DNA of 64,000 bases from Mariannaea sp. PMI_226 (lineage: Eukaryota > Ascomycota > Sordariomycetes > Hypocreales > Nectriaceae), in assembly GCA_024336345.1 (NCBI GenBank), contig JANFOG010000017.1:480419-544418 (forward strand), written 5' to 3'. Shown one piece after another: positions 45,263 through 57,464 of the stretch. The notes below the pieces were generated by a model. The model was not told where the DNA came from and did not search any database. It saw only the letters and a list, made by a program, of their open reading frames with translations. The position numbers were made by a program, and so were the translations under genes. How positions within the stretch are numbered: position 1 is the first letter of the stretch; every line of letters starts with the position of its first letter.

Positions 45263-46600
45263 TCAAACGAACTTAGGTTGAAGCGAAGCCCAGGATTGTT
45301 CTGTATAGTCATCTTGTGCCTTCTCACACATTTTAAGCCCCCAGTCCGTTATCCCTAGCATAAAACAGCTCTCAAATATAAAGGCTATACTACCCTCTCC
45401 CACTTTTGTTGGTTCCAATCTAGCATTTCTGGCCTTATCAAATATCGCCGAGTCAGGCCTATGCCCACTTATGGTATTATGCAGGCTGGCACCGCCTGGT
45501 TGGAACCCCCCGCCTTCCTTTACATCATAATCTCCATCAACCAAGCCCATGAACTCCAATATAGTATTTCTATAGAATTAAGGGGGCCGAAAAGTGCCTT
45601 CCTATACAAGCCACCGGGGTGGGAAGATGATAAAGTTGAGCACAGCCACCCCTGGAGTGCTAGATGGAGCAATAAGAACGGTAAAGATACTTGGGTCTGG
45701 GTGGTTGTAGCTAATGCTGCCAATTGTGTTAAAGTGGCCAAAGTCATACTTAAAAGGATAGTACGTCCCATGCCAGGCTACCATATCAAACAATATGTGA
45801 AATTATATTGCCATAAAGTATGCGCCATTGAACTTACTAAAAATACGCCATTTGCTAGAAGTATCCTTTTTATAGAAAGCTATTGGAACCTGAAAGTCAC
45901 GCTGGTTTGCAAGCCTATTACTCCCTATAGGACCAAGCTCTAGAAGATTGAAGTGACCTTAGTACAGCTTATAAGCATAATCCCACGACGGTCTATTAGG
46001 GAGTAGCACTTAATAACAGATACCCCAAGGTATAATAGCAATCTCATTTAGGCAGACCAATAACTCTCCAAACTCGGTTTGAATATCTAGGGTTCCATAT
46101 TGTGGGATGATAAGGAGGTTGCCATTGGCGCTATAAAAGGCAGTATCTTTTGGCATGCTCTATCCCACAGAGAAAATGGATATGCCTATTCCAGTCTTCA
46201 GCATAGCGTCTCTTGCGCCGGCCACCAGATGCATGCCGTCGATCTAATCAACCTGGCTATCCAGGTCAAAAGGGCTCCATCTAAGCTGATCCGGGATGAA
46301 GTTCCATCGGCCAGTGCCAGAGTTGTCAATCTTGCCCCCAGGCTAATGTTTAGTAAATACTCTATAAGTAGCTAAGGGAAGAATACAGTATAGCCATAAT
46401 TGCTAATTCTGATATCGCGGAGCAGTAAAAGCGGTGCCAGAAAGCTTCTTAGTATAAAGCCCGAGAGGGCATTTTTATAGTAAATTAGAGCCCCTTAGGA
46501 GAGCTCTAGATATTACTTCCGACCTATATTATAAAGTAAATTCATTAGTATTTAAAAGAATAAATAAGGGTAGTTAGATAATATACTGGTGATAGATACC
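45263..46600 (-). pseudogene. hmgA: Homogentisate 1,2-dioxygenase, RIP-inactivated
   Basis: The minus strand reads as the ring-opening dioxygenase that converts homogentisate to maleylacetoacetate. Near the N-terminus (46420-46560): GALPRG..KCPLGLYTKKL, GTAFTAPRYQN. Middle: [14 protein letters not shown] (~46060), then [20 protein letters not shown], the [16 protein letters not shown] strand and [18 protein letters not shown] (45600-45800). C-terminus: EFMGLVDGDYDVKEGG, FQPGGASLHN, KVGEGSIAFIFESC and WGLKMCEKAQDDY, ending at 45263. The Fe-binding His of the ASLHN and HG motifs are still readable. At least five stops and frame changes, mostly C-to-T type, separate these blocks. The C-terminal 98 codons remain open. 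Confidence 0.92.
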
Positions 46601-47184
46601 AAATCCATTAAGGTAGTTGTATTTTTCTAGTGTTTGGAACTTAGTTACTAGCATAATAATAATTGGGGGGCAATAATGAAAGAGATCAAGCAATTTGAGG
46701 TATAAATAATATTAATAAAGTTATTAAGCAATATAATTGTTATATGTAGAAGACAAAAATTATGAATGTATTTATATCCATCGAGCGATATGGTATACAA
46801 TTACTCTAGAATACTTCATTCCGCCCTACCAGGAACGCAACAAAGGTATGGAGAGTAAAACGCCTCACAGCTCAATAAGTCACACGGAGATCCCTCTAGT
46901 TCCCGTAGGATCTCATGAAGCACTTTAGCATATTAGAAATATAGGCCTTACCCCAGCCTAATTACCAGCTAGTTATAATTCAAATCCTATAGCTTTCTAA
47001 AGGAGGAAATCCAAGATATAGTAACAATTACGAACGCAAGCTAGTTAGGCACTTTATTTACATTTAGCAATAAGTAATAGATTCCAAAAAGGATGGCTCA
47101 AATATCCAAAGGATAATTTTTAAACTAAAAGCTATATTCTAAATTAAATATTCAAACAACATGCCATATACCTCCATCTTCACC
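46601..47184. other. Divergent spacer between hmgA and maiA relics
   Basis: AT-rich, no gene readable. It would have been the shared promoter region of the divergently oriented dioxygenase (-) and isomerase (+) genes. No binding site can be recognised after the damage. Confidence 0.45.
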
Positions 47185-47849
47185 ATGCCTAAATACACTC
47201 TTTATAATTACTTTTGCTTATTGTGCTTAGCTCGAGTTCGAATTATTTTAGCTTTAAAAGGCGTTTCTTATTATATTATCCCCATCAATCTATTTAAAAA
47301 TAAATAGTATTCTGAAGCCCACATATCTCTTAATCCCTTGGCATTAGTCCCCCTACTTTACCACAAAACGCTTAGCTAATATATTAAGATTGAATAATCT
47401 GTTGCGGCCATGGAGTATCTTGACGAATTGCACCCACAGCACCTACTGCTTTTGCCTATATCGGACCCAATAGCTCACGCCAAGGTTCGTATTTTAATCA
47501 ATATTATCAGCTCTAATGTTCAATCTATTACAAACCTGCGGGTATTATAATAAGTAAGGGACTTGGGAGGGAGTATTGAAGAATGGAATCGGGACCTAAT
47601 GTAAAAGGGCTTACTGGCTTATAAGAGTATTATTTAAACCTCAGCTAAATAGTATTTGATTGGTAATAAAATAACCATAGCGGATATTTGCCTTATTCTA
47701 GCTATCTAGAATGCTAAAGGTATAAAGTTAAATTATACAATTTCCTAATAATAATATGGGTTGTTAATGCTCTTAAGAAGCACTCTGCTATAATTAATGT
47801 ACATTAGAGAAACCAAATAGATATGCCAGACGAGCTGCGGTACTCTTAA
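47185..47849 (+). pseudogene. maiA: Maleylacetoacetate isomerase (zeta-class GST), RIP-inactivated
   Basis: From ATG 47185 the plus strand gives MPKYTLYNYF..ARVRIILALKGVSYYIIPINL (thioredoxin-like N-terminal domain), LNPLALVPLL, then AAMEYLDELHPQ, DPIAHAKVRILINIISSNVQ and SITNLRVL of the zeta-class helical domain, ADICLILAI, and a C-terminus HWRNQ..MPDELRYS-like before TAA at 47847. The Ser/Cys active-site motif (SSCSARVR in orthologues) is replaced by CLLCLARVR, as expected from C-to-T change. Many stops. The enzyme isomerises maleylacetoacetate to fumarylacetoacetate using glutathione. It lies divergently from the dioxygenase and convergently with the fumarylacetoacetase, an arrangement seen for this pathway in other ascomycetes. 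Confidence 0.9.
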
Positions 47850-48039
47850 TTGCCTGCTATTATAAATATAATAACATCACCAGAGTTTAAATCATAAATA
47901 TTCTTAAATCTTCCCTATTCTTTAATATATAATTTCCATTTCTAATAGTTCCTATCTTTAATAACGTTTTACCTTTTATATAAAAGAGTGCCATTTATAA
48001 CAATAGATAAAGAAGGAATAATAATTCAGAATTTAGGAG

Positions 48040-49400
48040 TGAGATAAACTTAAAGGTTTATTTATATTATTAAATATTTCTCCAAATCCAATTAAAACAT
48101 CCTCTTAATAGGCCTAACCTCAAATAGTAATACTATTGCCATCTTGCAGGAAAGACCAAATCTGTCCGTTCTATAAAGCAAGAGACTCCTTTCCACCCTT
48201 AGTTCGCTCTAAAAGGCTACCCTCAGTTCCTATAGATATTCCTAAGATTATCCCAGATCCGAATAGGTCCCCAGTTCGCAGAGGACAACCTATGATAGTA
48301 TGGTAAGCGATCATTTGCGGCCAGGACTAAAGAAGCTCTTTGGTATTTGTCTTCACAATGGTTGACACCTGCCCATTGGCTGCTGACAACATTATTAGTA
48401 AAACATGCAAGGAATGACGTGGGTTTGACTCACTCATAAGATCAATCTCTAAGTCAATATTTAAGACATTAGCTTTATTTTCTTCTTTTAAATAGGGCAG
48501 TAGAATAGCATCATTATTGATGCCTGGTTACTTGGTCTGTTCTAAGGCATTAGCCAAGACCACCCAGGGGCTGATGCTTATATCCAGATTTTTCAATATA
48601 AACGGTCCAAAAGGCACATATTCCCATACTTAAATATCCCTAATACTCCAATCATTCACAAGAATATAACTAAAGATATAATCCTCCGCCCTTAATATAG
48701 GGATAGGAGAGCCTAATGGGTTCGCCTAATAGATAAATATGCCTAGTTTTAGTTCAAAGTCAAGCTTCTCATATGGTTTTAGGGTCGGAAACTTTTCACC
48801 GGGTTATAGAATTTGACCCCATGGTCGTCGGATTGGAGTGCCTAAAATAACAATACTACTCGACCGTTCATAATATACAATTAGCAGATATTTATAATTT
48901 GGCTATAGTGCGTTTTCAAGCCCTCAAAATAGGACTCTAATATTATATGTATAGTTTAACCCAGCGTAAAAGTCTATATAGTTATCGATCTCTAGAGGAA
49001 GGTGGTTTATAATATTGGAATGAAGGATGATTGTTAATTGTTTAAGGATTGTGTTTTTTTTTAAAATATAGGCAAGCTTTATATCAATTGCTAGAACCAA
49101 TTGGAGATACTCGCGCATTAGTCAATAAAAAGGACAACCAAGTCCAGCAAAGGCATTAAGAGATGGGGATAAAAAGACAGAAATATGTGGCTAGATTGAT
49201 ACTAAAGTAGAAAAGCCTCCTGCTTGCACAAATGCTTTTAGATCCAATATGTAGTTGCCAATAGCTACACCAGGGCGTGGGATAGTGTTTTCAGCCAATA
49301 AAATGATTCCAAAGGGAATATTTATAAGGGAGAAATAGGACTTGGGTGATATAGGTAGCCAAGATGATATAATAAATAAGTTCAAGGTAGAGTCAATGCT
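48040..49400 (-). pseudogene. fahA: Fumarylacetoacetase, RIP-inactivated
   Basis: Minus-strand reading gives the N-terminal SH3-like region (SWLPISPKSYFSLINIPFGI, RPGVAIGNYILDLKAFVQAG at 49190-49370), then after a damaged middle [28 protein letters not shown] and ISISPWVVLANALEQ (48520-48670), and GCPLRTGDLFGSG, GTEGSLLERTKGG and the closing FLQDGNSITI (48110-48290). These are the catalytic C-C bond hydrolase domain motifs. Stops and frame changes are frequent. The enzyme produces fumarate and acetoacetate, the last step of phenylalanine/tyrosine degradation. Confidence 0.9.
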
Positions 49401-51440
49401 TGGGTTTAGGATTGGCAATATAATGAAAACTTATCAAAGATTGGGGAGTATATAGTCCTTTATATAATATAAAGTGTTTAATCCCAAGCCACTAGGATCC
49501 CGAATCTTGGGAAGTGGGTATTGGATATCGCTTTTCAATTTAGATTTAATTATTAGCTCTATATACACCCTTACACAGCCCAAAACTAACGCCAGAAATC
49601 TCACTTAAGCACTCGCAACTTTAGCCATTAGCCAGACCAAGCTGGTCTAAGCTAGGCACCCTCGTTTATGTCCAAGCTGCTGTGGCCCAATATGGACTTA
49701 TTGGTCAGAAGATTTACTTATTATTCACTTATTATGATTAAAAAATAACTTACAAATCTTAAAGCAAGATCAAGCATCTAGCAATTAGCCAAGAAGGGAT
49801 TATACATCCCAAGACAACTTAAATATAGTGTATACCTAGACTCTTACAACCTATAAGCACCGCATGCCAATAATTGCTTTAGCTAGGAATGAATTTTTTT
49901 AAGAATAATTATTTTAATATAGCTCCTCCGCTAGTTGTTCTTTACTAAACCAATATCAGCTCTCTAAAATAGTCTATTTCCATTTTTATAGGTTAATAAA
50001 GGACTTAATTAAATAAAAAGATAATTAATTAAGAATGAGTGTGTATACTATGCTAATAAAAGTCATTAGAGATGTCTTTTAAGGTTAGACTTTGCCTATA
50101 GACTAGCGATATATATCTAGAAAATAATTTCTTAAATTCTCCTAATCCCTCTTAATCATAGGAGTTCCTTATATCTTCATAAGGCTGCTCCCCAACCTCA
50201 ATCTAGCACTTTTGAGTAATAAGGTATTTCTCATCCTTAAAAAGTTTTCAAGTGGATGAAGGATAGGGTTGACAAAGCGGTCCCTAAATCTGGATATGGA
50301 ATTTAAATCTACTTTATCAACACCTCGGGCCATGCTATATGCTCGTTGGCATAGGAGGATTTAGTAATTAAGCTAGTGGTAGCAGAATATTGCAAGGACT
50401 TTAAAGTACTTGCCAATATATCTCTTGATCTACATATAATTATGAGCGCCCCATCTGAAAGCAACTTGAGATTTAGTAGATAAACTCTCGTTCTCTAATA
50501 GGCCTGGGGGAAGAAAGAGCTGCACGCTTGGTTTGGTAGCCATACTTCTGCTTTCGCGGCTCACTATCCAAATTACTATCGGAATTGCCTGCCTTAGAAT
50601 AAAGTTTTGAGCAATTTAGGGGCATGTGGATACCTTTATTTACATAAGAGTTGCAGACATTTTCAACCAGTGTGCATATGCCATGGTTTTTTCCTAGGAG
50701 AGTAATACTACTATTTTCCCGCGGTATGCGGGGCATCCACAATTTACACATCGCGAGACAGAACCAACACTGAAGCGGATTTTGACTCCACTCCATCCAA
50801 AGTGGGAGCGGGGGTGCCTTAAAAAACCTAGTAACTCCATTAATCTGCAATAAATTGGGATCATCCAACGGTTCAGCCTTAAGTGACCAGCCTTCTGATT
50901 GAAATGTAGGGAATGCAGCCCACCCCATAGATCCCAAGTTATCCCCTAGTATGCCAATAAGGTCAGCTGAAAACCGAGAGATCCCATGAGCTGCTACCTA
51001 TTTCCAACAGATCTCCATCTACAATTCTACCACAATCTGACTTAAAAGTTATTATCATATATCATGCGAAATCGCGGTTATTAACGAATGTACAAGGTAT
51101 GTATTGCCTGTTGATAAAAGAAGCTAAAGTGTATCCTGGATGTAAGTGGCTACCTCTTCGGCATATGTGCCCAATATAAATGGGAATCAAGACCTTGCTT
51201 ATTTAATATTACATAAACCGGCAAGGCGAAATCGCCTCGCTTAGCACCTAAGAGTATGTCCCTTAGGGCTTTCTTTATTAAAATGCCTAACCTTATCCAA
51301 TTGAAGCATTAGGGCATCATAATAAATATAACATAAGGCAACATAATCTAAGTCCATTAAGACCAAATGGCGGCAAAATAGCGATCAGTCCATCAGCTTC
51401 CCGCCATAGGATGGCCATAGTTGAGATAGAGTTAGTAGTC
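49401..51440 (-). pseudogene. Unidentified gene relic inside the homogentisate cluster
   Basis: The best-preserved part is a minus ORF at 50473-50937 (about 154 residues) containing a Trp-rich stretch (PPLPLWMEWSQNP) and a cysteine run (CWFCLAMC). Downstream on the same strand 50090-50340 reads protein-like (ISRFRDRFVNPILHPLENF, RMRNTLLLKSARLRLGS), and upstream 51170-51300 gives DILLGAKRGDFALPVYVIL. I do not recognise the family. Base composition at 50480-50960 is less AT-rich than its neighbours, so damage is uneven. It could be a sixth member of the cluster or an unrelated insertion. Confidence 0.4.
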
Positions 51441-51499
51441 TTGAGTGAAGAGTGATAGCATATAGAAGAGAATCACTAAAACTCCAACTCCGAAATATT

Positions 51500-53430
51500 C
51501 TCAACTTCTATATTACTAACTGAGGTCTCTTCCAAAAATAATATACTTAAAGTTCTTTTCTAAGCCGTCCTCTGTCCAGATGACGCCCCTTTGACACATT
51601 AACTATCCTAAGAACCTGATATATAGTAGCAAAAGGATGCCCTATTTGACATTTGGAATCAGTATCTTATTATACACTAGGGATTACTCTCTGCTCTAGA
51701 AGCTTTAATCTATACAGATTTATACACTTCGCGCTATAAAGACCTCTTTAGATTATAAACAGCTAATCTCTTATTATATAATAGTTTCTTCCTAAATCTG
51801 GCTCCACTATCACCATTACTACCTGCCAGTGAGGCTAATTATAACACCTATTGTGGTTTGGCTCTTAATAAACTACTGCTATGCTATGCCATATTTATAA
51901 TATCTACTCAATATTATAACTAGGACGGAATTGGTGGTATCTTATGCGGAGCAGTCCTCCATAAGAGGCTTTGGGATTATTGCACTATCCTAATCAAAGA
52001 TCTTATCATTGATTAAAAACTTATCTTTATTAATGGTAATAATGACTATACTTATGGCAATCTTCAGGCATTTTTACTTATAGTTAAATAGAAACCAAGG
52101 GCAGTGCATTTTTCAACATCAACATCAATAATTACTAGACGTTCGGGACCTCTGAGTAATTTAGGGAAGCACTTTTCGGTAGTTAATAAGCACAGCGGGC
52201 GCTTCATAGGTTCCAGTTCCCTATGTGTAATATAGCCTGGCAAGGTTTCAAATAATATATCTTGGATGCTATTAAGCTATACACTAAGGTTAGTATATTG
52301 CCATATTAGAAAATCGAGTTTCAATCTAAAATAAAAAAAAAATACTTTAGGCATTAAGTTTAAGGGCTTGCGTCTTTATAAACTCCTATACATTTTTATT
52401 AAATAGCTTTTATTACAATTGGGTTGCAAATCAATCACTATAATGAGCCTTAGCAATACTGTTATAACATCCATTCGACACTCTGCTAGTTCAGGGGGGT
52501 CCTATTATAAAGACAAGAATGTATGGGTTGAACTAATGCATATCTTGCGCTTAATATCGGATATTCTCTCCTCTAGCAAATGGGATATGCAATATATAAC
52601 GGTCAATAATTATCGCTCGGGTGTCTTGGATTACTTAAAGTAACAATTGACTCAATAGAGACAAGCTTATCAAAATATAAAAGGTCTATTTTATCACCTA
52701 AGTCTTCTCACAATTAAGGGCCATATATAAGGCTAACTTATGCTTATTATAAATTCATTAGGTATTAATGCTATTACTATAGAAATTGAATATTAATATA
52801 CACATATCCTGCTGAATAGCATAAGGCTACGAGCCATCGCAAGCCATGTTCTTATAATGCGCCATGCCCATATTGGATCGACGCAGAGATTGGACAGATT
52901 ACTAATAATATTAGAAGACTATAAAACCATCGAGGAGGTTGTTAATGGCGCCCTAAATATCCTCCAGGTTATAATAAACCTTCACCTTAGAGAATATATT
53001 TAATACATCCCCATCCGCATTGTTTTATATACCATTATAGCATGTGTGTTCCTTCTCAAAGCGCTAAGCTTGGACCCATAGTACTACAACCTCAATAGGT
53101 CCCTCGAGATCCTCGCGCAAGCCATTATGGCTTTACGCGATATTACTATCGATAAAATGCACCTTAGTCCTCAATACGCTGCTCTAATTGAAGCCCATAT
53201 AACACACTTTAAAGACAAGATTCCAGCCGTCGAGAGTCATACTCATATAAATATATCAATAAATGCTCCTATTATTAAGGTTAGGCGAGATTTCGGCTAG
53301 ACTACTCTAGACATTGAAACACAAATAACTGGATTTAAAGATTGGTTGTCGCTCCTATAGGAGCCAGCTTTCCAACTAGATAATAGGCCAATTTTCCTAT
53401 AATAGTCAATAGAATATGTTAGGAGTACTT
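51500..53430 (+). pseudogene. Fungal-specific transcription factor, RIP-inactivated
   Basis: The plus strand reads as the middle homology region of a Zn2Cys6-type regulator: LAPLSPLLPASEANYNTYC, LALNKLLLCYAIFIISTQYY and KRLWDYCTILIKDLIID (51780-52010), YGNLQAFLLIV followed by a tryptophan-poor remnant (52050-52090), NVWVELMHILRLISDILSS (52530-52580), IEEVVNGALNILQVIINLHLREY and PIRIVLYTIIACVFLLKALSLD (52920-53070), then SLEILAQAIMALRDIT (53110-53150). The N-terminal zinc cluster is not readable. Stops are frequent. Given the adjacent pathway genes it may have been the pathway activator, comparable in role to Aspergillus hmgR; that is inference from position. Confidence 0.7.
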
Positions 53431-53473
53431 AATTATCAATTTAAAAAGAGTTAAGGAGTGGCCTCTACTATTA

Positions 53474-54056
53474 CTCTACAAAGGACCTGTTGTTTTCTAT
53501 TAACATTCTGCTTTCTCAATAGGAAACCACTTTTTCGTCTGTGCACCGCCCTATAAAAAGCAAGTTCATCTAACTAACGACAACCGAATTTATACCGACT
53601 CGAAGAATACTACTGCTGCTCCATCCGTCATGTAATACTATTAGTTTGTTATGATTGAGTAGTGAGTAGTATGTAGTAGTGACAGTGTTTATTTTGAAAA
53701 AAAAAACAAAAAAAAGGGGTATAGCATACCGCTAACTTGTCTTACTCTGATCTGATCAACCCTTTGTTATCTACAATGCCAACCATGACCACACCAGAAG
53801 CCCTCACCCGCCTTGGGTTATGGATTGACCCTAAAACCAACCTTCTCATCTGTACCCAGCCAGAGTGCAAATATGCACTCAGCACTGGTCAATCTTGCGT
53901 TATATCCCACCTGCGAGACAAGCACAAGATCCCGGCCAACGCAAGGAAGGGCCTATCTCGACTACTCAAGACCGTTCGTCTCTCCAAACCAGACGATGGC
54001 AGCCCCGCTGAAGATGGATCTCCTGAGCACCCAAGCTCCGGGTCCCTGATTGAATG
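53474..54056 (+). mobile_element. Third family B left end with 5' ORF fragment
   Basis: Starts with CTCTACAAAGGA, matching the termini at 9593 and 30713, followed by one copy of the CACTTTTT..GTGCAC subterminal motif. The ORF from the ATG at 53776 encodes TPEALTRLGLWIDPKTNLLIC with the same CCHH finger layout (C..C..HLRDKHKIP) as residues 1-80 of the 9.9-kb protein, but is clearly diverged. It is cut at 54056 by the inverted LINE 3' end. The finger region is not RIP-damaged. An A-rich tract at 53697-53714 lies in the leader. Confidence 0.8.
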
Positions 54057-54715
54057 AAATTTATTTCGCCGGGAGGACTAACCTCATAGGGCCAAGTACG
54101 CTAGGCTATTTACAGTTCTAAGTTTATAGTTCACATCTCCCAGAAGCCCTACGTTCTTCCTCATCCGCTGATTAGTCTAGCCTTATTTGATTCTTTATAA
54201 TAGGCCTGCCTAAAGGCCAAATTCTCTAAGTGTTCAGCATTCTATTTATAGTAGCTGAAGCATGGTCCGCCGACTTAAGGCTATTTGGTATTAATATCGC
54301 CAGATTTGGCTGCTAAATGTAATTAGTTAATAAGTTATCCAATCTAGTTTATATCAAATCTCTTCATGTCCATTGCAAACTTAATCACCGCTTGCACCGC
54401 CTGTAAATCGGGTGCCCATTTTTGGCTATCTAATGGTGCCTTTTTTCCTAAAAAGTATAAGAGATTTCCTATCTTCATTTATTTAACCTATCACATGCCC
54501 TCTTATTATACCTCCTACTTTATATATTAAAATAGAAAATATTCTATTATTTCTACTGCCTATTTATAATCATATATATCTAATTCTATAGCTCTAATTC
54601 TATATAAATAGCTATTAATTTTAGCCATTTCTATATATAATTGGGAGAGTATGTTTACTTTATGCCTCTTTAATCTATTATATAGAAAGTGTATATATAA
54701 TGTATATAATAAGCG
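54057..54715 (-). mobile_element. Inverted copy of the Tad-type LINE 3' end
   Basis: Reverse complement of about 41750-42415, beginning with the tail (complement of GGGCGAAATAAAT) and running back through the same AT-rich sequence, with transition differences. No RNase H coding survives. It truncates the third family B copy. Confidence 0.85.
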
Positions 54716-54729
54716 AGCTGGTTAGATAA

Positions 54730-55750
54730 GTGAGCTGGTCACTTTTTACTATATCTTATTTTAAAATTAAGATAAAAACACTATAAAGCATTTAATTAAA
54801 TGATCCTAATTGCTATCCTCTTCCTTAAAGGTCTTAATAACTATTTAATATATCCTTATATTATAATCAGTCTTGCTGCAAGTCCCATAGCGCCTTCCGC
54901 CCAATTGTGCTAACTTCCCTTAACCACCACTTTATAATATTTCCGCCTATATCTATATATTAGCTTTTATTTAATTAATTGCTTCCCTTCTTACCTCTAT
55001 TATTATTATTCCTCTATCTTATAACTTAATCCTTTTTGATTTATGCTATTTGCTAAGTATCTTATTTACTTATTGAAGATCCTAAATCTTAGCCTTTATT
55101 AATACTATCTTATATATAATAGCCTTTATTCCTTTAGAAAGTGATTATAATGCTTTAATAATAGACTCTAGAGAGGTGCTTTAAAGCCTTTTAATTTATC
55201 TTTTAAGGTATTTAGACTGGGAGCTAGTCTTAATAATAGTCTTTAGAGTTTTTAAGGCCTAAGGGCTAATAGGCTTAAGCTTTTAATTGAATAGTATTAG
55301 AGTCTATAGCCACATATTAAGCTTTAATATAATATTTTCTAAATCTAGAGGATTAAGCCCAGCTCCTTTAAAATCTGCCTTAATATTACTTTCTATAATA
55401 GTAGCATTATATATATTATAAAAGGCCGGGAAGAAGTTAGATTTTAAAATATAGGTAATAGAGTATTTAATTAAATACTTTATTTCCTTCTTATATACTA
55501 TTTTAAATAGCCTAAAATATAAAAGGTCAAAAGGCTAAAGTAGATAAGATGAATTAGGTAGTATATAAAGTATGATGATTTTATTATCTTTATAATATTT
55601 TTTAAATTAAATTAAATAATAACTTTTATACCCATTAAGAATAAGAAGATAATAGCAATTAATTAATTAATTATTTATATAATAATTAAAGTGCTTTAGC
55701 TACTTAAGACTTATTGCATTATTAGTCTAGCTATTTTAGGTAATAGTAAT
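54730..55750 (-). pseudogene. Pogo/Fot1-type transposase, C-terminal half, RIP-inactivated
   Basis: Minus-strand reading gives the DDE_1 end of a pogo-class transposase: KSYYSI..FKKYYKDNKIII, LPNSSYLL.PFDLLYFRLFK (the usual PPH-S-H-LQPLDVGCF segment after damage), FFPAFYNIYNATIIESNIK and FKGAGLNPLD, then the coiled C-terminal region (SLESIIKAL, SLSKGIKAI) and the remains of a Cys/His knuckle near 54890. The N-terminal CENP-B-like DNA-binding region is absent, removed by the Gypsy LTR boundary at 55768. Stops throughout. Confidence 0.8.
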
Positions 55751-55767
55751 AGCCTAATTGCCTAGAA

Positions 55768-57464
55768 TGTCACGTCCTGATCAGCCTCAGATCAAATACA
55801 TACGGCCCCACAAATTTCTCACTAATTAACAATAGATCACGATTCCAAACCGTAATCCAGGAACCGGATCACAATTTATTTTACAATCCAACTTAAGGAT
55901 CACAATTCCAAACCATAATCTAAGAACAGGAACCCAATAGAGTTCATTTAGGTTCAATACCAAACCTTTGCAAACCCAAGACAATAGCTAATATATAAAC
56001 CCTATCTATTCCCTAAATAGCCTACTTAACTACTTAACTTTCAATATAACTTAATTACTACAATCTATTTATACATTACTAAACATAACACTATAAATAA
56101 CTCTTCCACTATTACTTAATATAACACCTTGACCATTCTGCTAATATAAACCTATTACAACCTAATTTATCCCTTAGGAATCAATTAGACCGTTATATAT
56201 TAAAAGCTCTTATTTAGACAATCGACCCACTACTCTAAGCAATATTAACTACTATTATTATTATAATACCCACAATTAAAAAAGCATCTATTATTAAAAA
56301 TATTCCTCCTATTAATATAAAGATAAAAGAAGAAAATAAAAAAGTCATTAGACTTTAAGAATAAATTAATAAAAATATAAAAACCAATAATTCATACATT
56401 AAAGCTAAATATTATTAGATTTAGATAGAAAACAAATAAAATAGGACTATCTTCAAATAGGCCAACCTCAAGCTCTAAAACCAGCTTGCCAAAATAGAAT
56501 AATATATAACTTACCTCATGAAGATCTAGGAAGACCAAAAAGACCTCCAAAAAAACCAAATCAACAACCTCAATAATCTCACCATTACAACTACTAGCAG
56601 CAAAAAACTAAAAGAAATCCTTAAGCCAAACCCACTAGAGAAATTCTATAAAGACCTACAAAACCTCTAAATATTCATTACCTAATATAAAGACTATTTC
56701 ACTTTCTACCCAACCATATTCTAATATAAAGATATTAAAATCTAATATATAATTAAACTACTTAAAGAAAACCCCACTATATAGGTTGCCCCCTTTATAT
56801 AAGAATATAATTGAGGAAATAGTTCTATAGAAATTCAATATATATATTAAACTTTTAGCAATTTTGCAAAAATACTTAAATAAGCTTTTAAAATAATAAA
56901 TAAAAAATCAAAAGCAGAAGAAAGAATCAAGAAGATTTAATAAACCAGATCAGCATCTAATTATAATATCGCTTTTAACCAACTAATTATTAAATTATTA
57001 AATTAGGGATAAGCCCCACTTATATCACTCTTCTTTAATAAACTTAAATAAAAAATCTAAAAAAAACTATATAAAAAAAAGAAAAAATCCAACAGTTTAA
57101 CTAAATATATTAATAAAATAATAAAAATTAATAATCAATAATACTTATAAAAATAACAACAATACCGCAGGAATTCCAATAACTAAAAATACAAAAACAA
57201 AGAAAACTACTACCACCAATCACAATATTAAGCAAACTAAAAAAATAAACAATAAATATACACTTCTTATAAAATAAATTTAAAACCAATAAAACTTAAC
57301 ACTACCTAAAAACAAAATATAATTAAGATTAAGTATTTTAATTATAACTAACTTAAATATATAGCCTAAGACTATAAAAAACCTAAAAGGGAAAAGCCCT
57401 TTAGATAAATCCCAAAAGATAAAAAAAACCTAAATACCACTAATAAATAAAAAGACATCCAAAG
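55768..57464 (+). mobile_element. Ty3/Gypsy-like retroelement unit 1: LTR and gag, degraded
   Basis: An LTR-like start TGTCACGTCC at 55768; the R/U5 part, ending near 56190, is shared with unit 2, whereas the first ~220 bp differ. The following ~1.25 kb is a stop-filled gag: KPNPLEKFYKDL, the FITQY..YF..YPT segment of Retrotrans_gag, IQYIY..FKQAF-like stretches and a damaged CCHC knuckle region near 57345. It breaks off where unit 2's LTR begins. No pol was found. Confidence 0.75.

Noticed and set aside
45461..45943. 160-residue plus-strand ORF
   Set aside because: It is the complement of the homogentisate dioxygenase relic, whose conserved motifs are on the minus strand.
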